Shown piece after piece: positions 50,061-64,000 of a stretch of DNA of 64,000 bases. Where the stretch lies: assembly GCA_037954235.1 (NCBI GenBank), contig JBBMOA010000012.1:11919644-11983643 (forward strand), in the 5' to 3' direction. Below the pieces are notes generated by a model. That model was not told the DNA's origin, made no database searches, and saw only the letters and a list, made by a program, of their open reading frames with translations. The number at the start of each line of letters is the position of its first letter. Positions within the stretch are counted from its first letter, which is position 1. A program made the translations under genes and the position numbers. Source of the stretch: Aulostomus chinensis (lineage: Eukaryota > Chordata > Actinopteri > Syngnathiformes > Aulostomidae).

Positions 50061-53000
50061 TACAGAACCGCGGCAATTGCTTAAACATGGTTTCCAGCGC
50101 AAATTGCTGTGGTGGGCTGTTTGCTTTTTCATTAACATTCACCCTCCGACTGAATGCCCTCAATCTGTTAGGCCCCCTTCAAACAGCTCCACGCTGCAGA
50201 AGACATGCAGCAATGCAGGTTTATCTTTTACTTGTTGACTGAGATAAGATGAGATGAGTTGAGATAAGAGAAGGTTCGCTAATTCACGCTGGAACTGTTG
50301 TACTACAAATACATTTTAGTTTGCGAAAAAACATTTTGTGATACTTACAGTGCTAGACAATCAACCACAACAATACTGATGACTCTCCTGAGCTGAGCTG
50401 CCTCTAAAATCATAGAATCCCAATTAAACGGAAGGGCGAGGACAAAAAGAAATATAATACAACGCACTAGAAGAAATTATTGTGGAAAGAATTTGGCGAA
50501 GGGGGTAAAGTCAAAGATTGGGTGAAATCATTTTCAAATATTTAAGGATGTAGATTCGGGGATTTCAGGCTCATTGTTTGCCTCCTTGACCTCCCTGTTA
50601 ATGTGATGTAAGTTTGTCCCTTCTCAAACTTCCCCAGGGTTTGGATGTTTAAAAAAAAAAAAAAACAACTTCTGAAAAAAATCAATAAAAAAAAAAATCA
50701 AAATCAGAATTTGGTTCGATATTGAACACACTCAAGGACCGGATTTGAAAATAATGATGATATAAAAATAGAATAGGTTATATCATGGACCCTTGTTCTG
50801 CCTTTGAGTAGATGATTATAAACCAGCCAGAGTGACTGATGAACAACAAATCTTTTTTTTTCCCGATTGCAGAGAGCATCAACTTTTTGATAATATAGCG
50901 ATACTACTAACAGAGCACGGTAGCTGCGTACCACCTGCTTCATGACTGGACTGCCGAACACCAAGATGAAAATCATGAGGTTGAAACCTCTCGGTAATCT
51001 GAACTAACAAAAGCTAATAGTCTTGGAATTCGCTCTGATGGTCTGTTGGGACGGTTTGCAACTGATTTCTCAACTTGATCGAATTTGCTTCCCGGTATTG
51101 TTTATTGTGTATTAACCTAAACTGTTTGTGGTACTGACTGTGTATTTGTCAGCAGATAAACAGGCTTCTCAGTAGGAATTAAGACCGCTGTTTAGTTGAC
51201 ATTATTGATCACATGAATATCCCATGATTAATAACTCAGGAGGATTTTGTTTTCTAAATGCATGATTTGAAGTTGTATCATTAAAAAAAAAAAAAAAAAA
51301 AACTTTGACGGAGACTCCTGAAAAGAGATTTGACATTTTAAGAAACATATTTTTGAAAACACGTCTAAGCGAAGTGTTTTGTTACCCCGCACTTCAATGG
51401 AGGGCATTTCAATATGAATTATGAATTTAAACTGTTTATCGGTGCAATGTCCTCTGTGTTTCTGTTTGGAAAAGAGAAAAGCAGCATTTATCAGGGATGT
51501 TCTTTTGTCAAAATGATGACATTTCATTTAGAAACAACAGCCACTTGACAATAATCTACTGCAGACAAGCGATACATGTCATTTCATACATGTGCCTTGG
51601 AGCTGCAACTATTGAAAATTGATTTATTTCACACTCTTCACAAAAATATACATTTTCCAAAGTATCTATGTTGGGCTGGTTCCTTCGGATAGTGTGAACT
51701 TGAATCTATTTGTATCAGTTATACAGACAGAGAAACATAACTGATATGCAGAAGGTGAAATTATGTTTATTGTGGTGCTGGGAAATATGAGCACTACTTC
51801 TACTACATTTATTTTCGTTAATTTATGCCAGTTATTTAAAAGACTTTTTGTTACTTTACCATTTTTGACACTCTAACTGTAAGGCTATTTTACTGTAAAA
51901 TAAAAACTTCCCGGCAGAAATTTTACAGCGTGAAGAGTACTCAAGCCGTAAAATTTAAAATGTACAGATATTTTCAGAAATCTCAATTTTTTTTTATTGT
52001 TATTATTACATACAGTAAAGTCACAGTTGAAAATGTTAAGACTAACATAATACACTGGGGGAAAAAAGGTGGCTTCCCACTGTATCGTTATCATTAGTAA
52101 ATCGAAAAAAATTACATAATGAAAAATAATGTTTGATTTATTTACGCTTATATGTACCTACATTTACCTAACTGGTGTATTCACCATGATCATACACACG
52201 AGTGTATTCCACTTCATGGAAATATATGTGATTGGGTTAGTGGTTTGATGCATATGAGTTTATATGAGTTTATTATTTTACCAAACTGTTTTATGAATTC
52301 ATTCATGACCTTGTATGCCAGCTGTTGCGACATGTATCATGACGCATTTATAATGTTGGGGTCTGTAGATCGAAGGGAAGTCCCGCCCACAGCTGAGAGG
52401 ACACAAGATTCAGTTTAAAAAACAAAACAAAGCAACAGTTTAAGTCAAACCGAATATTTTTTGGCCTGTGCCAAAATGATAATGTGAGGTATATTTTGTA
52501 TGATGTTTTATAGGTGACATCATGTGTTGCTGTTTTACATTGTTCTTAATGTATTGTTTTGAAGGAATTGTGTTCTTGCCCGAGGGAGTGCGGAGGCAAA
52601 TGAGCTACGCGGCTAACTAGCTTATCAACTGAATTATGCATGTTCCTAAACAAATAAACCAATAAACTAAAATTCCCCTCTTCTCTTTCAGAGCATTTGC
52701 TGGGAGGAGTCATCATTGTAGGTGTCGCTAAACACATTCATACAAAAACCAACCAGTGAAACTAAATGGGACACAACCATCTGTAACCTGGTTTGGTATA
52801 AAAGCTGGTCAGAATTAACTCTCTTTCAATAAATACGAACATGAGTATGAACATTGAAAATACATGCTACTGATGAACCTATGACTGCGGTGTGTAAACA
52901 GGAGTGTTGTCCCGGTCAACTGATTGTCTCCCTGACTTTCAAACGGATCCTTTTCCATCAGCGGGAGAGAGAAAGAGGATGGGAAGAAGGCAACAATTTG

Positions 53001-53061
53001 GTCATAAATACTTTGAGCCCACTGGATGGAGCTGCAACGACACTCCACTGCAGAAACACAT
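50061..53061. other. AT-rich non-coding stretch
   Basis: A-runs at 50650-50664, 50688-50698 and 51282-51302; a T-run near 51988. No coding exon or convincing regulatory block seen. Confidence 0.5.
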
Positions 53062-53068
53062 GCGCGCG

Positions 53069-53150
<82 letters not shown>
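53062..53150. repeat. (CG)n(CA)n long microsatellite
   Basis: GCGCGCGCACGCACAC running into about 40 CA units, the longest CA tract in the window. Frames through it are artefacts. Confidence 0.96.
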
Positions 53151-53155
<5 letters not shown>

Positions 53156-54399
53156 CCGAACTAACCAGAAAATTAAAGCCTAAACCAAAACATTACTCTG
53201 AAAACAGGCGGTGTCCCATATCCCGTACTACATCTGACTTTTAAGTAGTTGCAGGTGTTGTAAAAGTGAAATAAAACACAATGCGTCTGTATAATAAATG
53301 AGTGTGATGAAGTTGATAAAAGACAGCAAATTCTTTATCAGAGAAAATCATATTTATAGCTATAGCGGTAATAACCTCAGATTGATGGGATAATACTCCT
53401 CAATGGGACAGAAAACACTGTTTGGATTAGATAACTTGTTGGGATTATGATAACACAAACTTGAACTGAAAATAAACTGCTAATGAGTGTGACATCAGCG
53501 ACTAGATGGAATGTGAACTTAATGCTCTCCTATTTTTTTCCCCTTTCCTCAATTTTCTAACTTTAAATTCTTGACACTTTTCCACCTCCAGTGCAAAAAA
53601 AAAAAAAAAAACAATGAAAATACAACGTGTTGACCCAGACTTAAAATGTTAGTTTTAATATAGTTTTGCACTATTGATGACTCCAGATACATTTATGAGC
53701 ATTAGCCAACAAAGCAAACCCAAAGTCTAGCCCAAACAAACCAGGATGAAAGGCGCTCTTTGATCCGACTGGAGTGACTTCAGCACTTCAGCTCGATTGT
53801 TTTCAGCTGAGGTTTCTCTGGGTGGCTTCACTTCAAGCTAAAACTGAAACTGCCGGAACTGGATTTACATGGGATTTAAGAGCCACAAAGTAGGTTCACG
53901 AAAAACTCTGGGCTAAACCAAACAGACAGTTATTTTCAGTGCAAGTAGCCCCTCCGGTTATTGTGATACAGCATGACAAAAAAGCTCCAGCTTCATGTCT
54001 GTGTGCTGTGCAGAAGTCAGCCCTGTAAGCTCTGTCATTTCACACCGTGTTGAGGCCACGACAGCTCACATTCCGTCTGATCATAGTTGTGTGTGACATT
54101 TCAAAGAGGATTATGTGAATGAAATGTGATAAAAACTATTTTCACGTGACCCCTGAGCACTTGACCTCTGATGGTCTAGTGCGGCGTGGCTCAGGCCTCT
54201 GGGACCAGCATGTTGTGATTGTGTAAACTAGACCGAGCGAGATTTTAAAAAGTGGATGACCTTGATGCTCAAAATTCACCAGAGGATTAAAAATATCATT
54301 GGAAAACAAGAAAAAGCAATAAAGTTAGATTTAATACCGAGCACAGCCGTTCACTACGTCTCACCACAAACACACACACACACACACAAACACACACCA
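53151..54399. other. non-coding stretch, no gene seen
   Basis: A17 run at 53596-53612, short CA at 54367-54399. Nothing else. Confidence 0.5.
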
Positions 54400-54825
54400 C
54401 TCTACCCTTAATATTATTATGTATTTGTTACTTGCAGCCAACATAAATAGCTTTATGTGCTTCAACATGTTGACAAAGCAGCCATGGCTCATTGGTGTGT
54501 GATGGATGGCTGTGTGTGCCTTGCTAATTATTAGTACACATAAAAGGATGCTGTTATTTCCAGACCAGGCCCAGCAGGCCCCAGCCGGAGGGTAAATAGG
54601 GAGCCATCAGTCTGCGACTATATCACTCAATCTTGATGTATGAGCAAAGAGGTACAAATTAAATGTGCAGCGACCTTCTAGGGGGTACTGCACTCAACAG
54701 GACGCCATTTGGGCTAATTCCTGCATGGGGTTCAGACAATAGGCCACTATACCACATGGTGTAATTACTTTGTGTACACACATCTGGAATTAAGCTCCCA
54801 GAGGAAGCTAATACTCCTTAAAAAA
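54400..54825. promoter_or_regulatory. candidate conserved non-coding element 16, nearest to the shox 3' end
   Basis: CTTAATATTATTATG, GCTAATTATTAGTACAC, ACAAATTAAATGTGC, GGGCTAATTCCTGC, GGTGTAATTACTTTG, CTGGAATTAAGC, GCTAATACTCC. About 425 bp without simple repeat, 3.2 kb from the shox stop codon. One of the two strongest blocks. Confidence 0.46.
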
Positions 54826-55589
54826 GAGAGGGAGAGAGAAAGAGAGACTGACCATTTTTAAAATTTAGTATGTGAGCAGAACAAGTGGAGGGAAGTGTGT
54901 TTCTGAATGCGTGTGTTGGACTTCCAATGTAAATGACCTTTTCATATCATCTCCTCAAAGTTAATCATGGCTGTAGAAACAAGGAGAAAAAGATCCTTGT
55001 CGTGCATCAAGCTCAAAGATTACATGTCACACACGCTGTACCCCCCTCCCCTCCTCCTCCTCCCCCCAAAGAACTCTGTTGCCTTCTATTTTCCCTCTAC
55101 TCTTACCGGCTTCCCACTCTGGTTACAGCCATCTTGCTTCTATTTGACCAGCTCTATTCTCCATAACAATACAATCTGTGTCTTTTTTTTTTTTTTTTTT
55201 TTTTGAGGGACACAAGCAGAGCGATGCACCATGTTGGAGATGCATCTGGATTTTATAGCAGTTCAGCGTTCTCTGCTGGTGTTCAGCTCAGATTGGATGT
55301 GAAGAGCTCGGTTAGCTCACATGGAGTGTGTGTGTGTGTGTGTGTGTGTGTCTTCAGACCGATACTGATATTGATCTACAGGTTGAGACACACAACTGGG
55401 TGTGAGACAGAAAGGGAATCTACTTCAGGATGTAAATAATCCGGGATTAGCTTGTCACTATCCTGGAAATACTCAACGCTGCCATTCCTCACGCACTCAA
55501 TTATGAGTTCCCAGCATTCATGAGTCACTTCACTTCAAAAAAAATTAAAAATAAGCATTGCTTCATAGGTTCTTAAAGTATTTTAAAAC
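54826..55589. other. non-coding stretch with T19 run and (GT)13
   Basis: Pyrimidine-rich at 55040-55070, T-run at 55182-55204, (GT)n at 55325-55351. No gene. Confidence 0.6.
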
Positions 55590-55610
55590 TCAAATACAAA
55601 TATTTATAAC

Positions 55611-55616
55611 TTTATT
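55611..55616 (-). terminator. shox: candidate distal shox polyadenylation signal AATAAA
   Basis: TTTATT on the plus strand reads AATAAA on the minus strand, in the context CAATAAAG. It is followed within about 30 nt by a T/GT-rich stretch (TATTTGTATTTGAGTTTT). It would give a 3' UTR of about 2.4 kb. Alternatives are 56333-56338 and 57812-57817. Confidence 0.4.
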
Positions 55617-57042
55617 GATAGTTTACTTGTACAAGATGTACATTCATATCTTGCGAATCAAAAAGGGGGGAAACAAACTGTACGATGATTCATGTTTAGG
55701 CATGCTTGCATATGAAATGATAATCATTTGAATGGGTACAACAAATTCCATGGAGTATTGTTAAATTCAACCATCCCTGAAATGTTTGTAAACTTGGACA
55801 CGCTACATTATTCTTTTTTTGTGTTTTTTTTTTTTTTTTTTAGGCAAACAATGCACTACAGCCACACCTCCTAATTCAAATTGAACACTTAAAAAAAAAA
55901 AAACATACAAAAATAAATGCAAAGCCATGTAAAAATGTACACTTGTAGTTAGTCAACTATTTCATCTTTCATAAACTTTCAGACAAAATAATAAATAAAA
56001 CACGCATATGCTTAATTTAAAATGGAGACATAGATAAACGATTCTAAATGGAGGTCTGTAACCACAGAAAATATTTGGAGACGGTACCTTTAAAAAAAAA
56101 AAGAGAGAGAGGAAAAAAAAGAAAGGAAAAATGGGTTGACATGTTAAGCGCAGCTTTGACAGCAGTGTTTAAAAAATAATCTTTATCCAAGTCCAAAATA
56201 AAGTCTGTTTTTCTGGAGCAATTTGTAAAATACAATCTGAATTATTTGAAAATGAATGATGAAAGAGACCATGCAGACTTAAGCTAATCCTTGTGTAAAC
56301 AACTGCTCGAATTCAATGCTGATTTTGTTGATTTTATTATGAACATTTCTCGTGAAGAAGTGCTTCTTTTTTCTTGTTTTTTTTAATAACCCAAATACTG
56401 CAGCATCCAAAAATGTGCTTCATGTCTTTCTCATACGATGTATACAAAACCGTTTGAATACACAGGATGTCATGTAGGGCCTGGCTTTTGCTTTTTCTTT
56501 TTTTTTTTTAATCGCAACAAAATATACACTGCCTTGAAAAAAAACAAAAACAGAAAAAACTGGTTTGGCAAATAAATTCAACACCCCAACAGTGCATGTA
56601 AAACAACAACAACAAAAAAAAAATCATTGGGTCTGTTTATCGTTGAGGATTAACTGCTAGCTGTTTTTACTTCTTTTTTTTCTTTTTTTTTGCTATATAC
56701 AGTATTGCACTTAAACTGCACACCATCGCATTTCAGTTTGACTGACGCTTTCTTCATATTTTCAGAATTTAAAAAAAGAAAAGAGCAACAAAAAAATGCA
56801 GTTATACCCTTTATCCAAGATAATGTCCTTTTTGCTGACCACATGACAATATCAAACCCCGCCCCTGTCCCCCTTTAATTAATAAAGTAGTATCTGCTTG
56901 TAGTGACATTTGTAAACACCCACATACAAGACCTGAAGTGCAAAGGCTATCTTCACTTCTTCAACATAATAACCAGAAAGAAATGAAAACAGAGAGCGAG
57001 AGTGTGTCCCGCCATCATCGACGTGCCCAGCAACACTGAGTC

Positions 57043-57045
<3 letters not shown>

Positions 57046-57107
<62 letters not shown>
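57046..57107. repeat. (CT)31 / (GA)31 microsatellite
   Basis: Uninterrupted CT on the plus strand; it would be a (GA)n tract in the shox transcript if the long 3' UTR is real. Polypurine/polypyrimidine tract. Confidence 0.95.
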
Positions 57108-57109
<2 letters not shown>

Positions 57110-58019
57110 CTAGGCAGCCAAGCACATAGAAAGAAGCTGCTGCTTTTGTTTAAAGTCCAAAAGAAGAAGGATATCAGGAGACCTTTTCACTGTGCAGGTG
57201 TTGGCGACGTGTGGGCATGTTGAATCGCAGTGTTAATGTGGAGCGTTTATGTCAGGTGTGGACGGAGGCCAGTCCCACAACGCTCCTCCATTAGAACTCA
57301 TGCACTTGGCAGCAGCAGGGAACACAGTGGTTGGAGACGAGTATGGCCATTTGTTTAATTTTGTTTTTGTTTTGTTTTGTTTTGTTTAGGGAGGGTGTGT
57401 AAAGGTGAGAGTTGTTTCAATGTCTCGATGAGGGGGATGTGCGTGTCTGTTCACCCCCCCCCCCCCCGCCCGCTCTTAACATGCCCAACCCTCCGCATTG
57501 TCAACATGGCGGCAGTAAGCGTCAGCGAGGCTCTGCTTTTGGCCCTGCTGCTGCCTGCCGCTTTGATTTGTTCTATAACGTCTTCTGGTCTGAAGGGCCC
57601 CGGCCTGGCCCTCAGACTGACATCCACATGTGTTTGTACGGTCCTTGGGATGTGATCTGTGCCTGGAGTGGACTGAGCCACTGGCCCCGCAGAAGTCCTG
57701 CCTGTTGGGCGAAAAGTAAAAGGTGATTTCATTGGTATTTAATTACCGTTCTCTACAAGTGGTTTGTTTTGGCAGCTGGTTTTGTGACAATTTTCTCGCT
57801 CCCTCCTTCTTTTTATTTTCCTCCTCCACTGTTCTCCCCCTTTTCTCTCTCACACACACTCTCTCTCCCCCTCTCTGTATGTGTTCCTCTCTTTCATTCT
57901 CACTCAGTGTTTTTGTTTAGTTTAGTTTTAGCTGTGAGTGTCACGGCCCTTTCACAGGCTCAGTCTTGTGTGAGAGGCGATTATGGGCATCAGGCGAGCG
58001 GAGGGGCAGCCCGGTGGGG

Positions 58020-63150
<5,131 letters not shown>

Positions 63151-63267
63151 CTGTTCAACCCGGCCGCGGTTGACGGGAGAGAGACAGAGAGATTAGGAGT
63201 GTGTTCCCGGTGCACATGCACACACTGGAGCTCTAACACTGGGCCCTGACAAGAGGGGGCCTGGCAG

Positions 63268-63269
<2 letters not shown>

Positions 63270-63325
<56 letters not shown>
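63270..63325. repeat. (CA)28 microsatellite, left arm of inverted pair
   Basis: Uninterrupted CA repeat in the shox intron, 120 bp upstream (transcript sense) of the homeobox exon. It is complementary to the (GT)29 run that follows 19 bp later. Confidence 0.95.
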
Positions 63326-63328
<3 letters not shown>

Positions 63329-63342
63329 CACCTATATACTGT

Positions 63343-63344
<2 letters not shown>

Positions 63345-63402
<58 letters not shown>
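63345..63402. repeat. (GT)29 microsatellite, right arm of inverted pair
   Basis: Uninterrupted GT repeat. With the (CA)28 run and the 19-bp spacer 63326-63344 it forms an almost perfect inverted repeat of about 56 bp per arm. Confidence 0.95.
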
Positions 63403-63403
<1 letters not shown>

Positions 63404-63429
63404 GAGAGGCCTGTGGCTGCAGCCTCCAT

Positions 63430-63630
63430 CAATCACAGTCGTTATAAAAGTAAATCAGGCACTACATGGAAGCCTGGCGGAGGCAGCAGAGGATTCATCT
63501 CAGGTTCAGGCCTAATTACTCTCCTCCGCTACACGTGAGCCCGTTTTAATTAAACCCAGAGCCAAACTTCATTTAATTATCCAATAAATGGTATTTTCTT
63601 TAATATTGCCGCCTGCTATTAGGTGTCCTT
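63430..63630. promoter_or_regulatory. candidate conserved non-coding element, shox upstream intron
   Basis: Low-repeat block with several homeodomain-type cores: CCTAATTACTC, TTTTAATTAAACC, CATTTAATTATCC, TTTAATATTG. Location just upstream of the homeobox exon fits an intronic regulatory element. Conservation is not testable here. Confidence 0.3.
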
Positions 63631-63822
63631 GTTGTGTTATTTTTACAGATTTTACAGCTGCTGGAATATGTAGGCGCATTTGTAGTTTGTTGATGTAAAA
63701 AAAAAATGTTTTCAGATAAAAGAAAATGCTTATCTAAGACCGGAAGCTGTACATTGCTAAAAACAAAACGAAACAAAAACAACTACAAATAATCTTCCCT
63801 TTTAAATAGCACAACTGAAAAC

Positions 63823-63866
63823 TATATAGATATATAGATATATATATATCTATAGATATATAGAGA
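63823..63866. repeat. AT-rich TATAGATA near-palindrome
   Basis: ACTATATAGATATATAGATA continues to a mirrored TATCTATAGATATATAG. The core AGATATATATATATCT is self-complementary, so the strand can fold into a hairpin. Probably an expanded (TATAGA)n/(TA)n microsatellite. Confidence 0.6.
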
Positions 63867-64000
63867 GAGATACATAAAAACCATCTAAAAGTCTCGGCAG
63901 TAAATGACGTGTGACTCGTGATCAGAGGTCGTCTTGTTTGGCTGCACTTTCTAAACATTTAGAAGATATTTTAAGAAGCAGAAATTTCAATTAAATTAGC

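Larger units (their letters stand above)
55590..58019 (-). other. shox: candidate shox 3' untranslated region
   Basis: Sequence after the shox stop. It is GC-moderate next to the exon and becomes very AT-rich with many poly-A/T runs towards 55.6 kb, as long 3' UTRs often are. Minus-strand AATAAA hexamers (TTTATT on the plus strand) lie at 57812-57817, 56333-56338 and 55611-55616. The last is followed on the minus strand by a U/GU-rich stretch and is the best distal poly(A) site. A (GA)n tract and a poly-C/G run fall inside. The extent is inferred; transcript data are needed. Confidence 0.45.
63151..64000 (-). other. shox: shox upstream intron, 3' part
   Basis: Sequence upstream of the homeobox exon. 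No N-terminal SHOX residues (for example a SRELGTSDSSLQD-like segment) can be read in it, so the first coding exon lies beyond 64000. It contains the (CA)/(GT) inverted pair, a TAAT-rich block at 63430-63630 and an AT near-palindrome at 63823-63866. Confidence 0.8.

Overview
The window looks like non-coding-rich DNA from a teleost fish, probably a percomorph. The reasons are many long (CA)n, (GA)n and poly-G/C microsatellites, copies of a tRNA-derived SINE-like repeat with the fish-typical 'gcacggtggtgcagtgg' head and GATGG tail, foldback (MITE-like) elements, and one intron-split vertebrate homeobox gene. Nothing suggests prokaryotic or viral DNA.

The only gene I can support is shox (short stature homeobox, paired class) on the minus strand at the right end, 58020-63150. 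Four coding exons of 209, 58, 89 and 246 nt are visible, with GT/AG boundaries and consistent phases. They encode the linker, the whole homeodomain, the post-homeodomain region and the C-terminal OAR motif. The 5' UTR and the exon(s) for roughly the first 93 residues lie beyond base 64000. Paralogue-diagnostic residues (NQMHKGVILG, VNMGALRMPFQQ, YLMFPPPPFGLPIASLA) fit SHOX rather than SHOX2. A long AT-rich 3' UTR may run to about 55.6 kb, where a minus-strand AATAAA lies at 55611-55616.

From 1 to about 55.5 kb I find no credible coding exon: a gene desert downstream of (3' to) shox. In it, microsatellites and decayed transposons alternate with repeat-free blocks rich in TAAT/ATTA, POU-octamer and similar sites. 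These blocks look like vertebrate conserved non-coding elements. The best are near 3.2, 9.3, 13.2, 18.9, 20.4, 24.7, 25.3, 28.7, 33.0, 36.5, 40.5, 46.5, 48.4 and 54.6 kb, plus blocks in introns 2 and 3. In mammals SHOX is controlled by distant limb enhancers in a downstream desert, so a similar regulatory landscape is a reasonable inference, but conservation cannot be tested here. All boundaries of these blocks are by eye.

Other structure: a degenerate 20-21 bp minisatellite (43571-44135), a roughly 485 bp foldback element with ~160 bp arms (45594-46078), a (CA)28/(GT)29 inverted microsatellite pair in shox intron 2, and an AGG-type repeat that begins at the splice donor of the homeobox exon. 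I found no convincing new biological 'system'; the most interesting content is the candidate regulatory desert and the repeat architecture around the homeobox exon.
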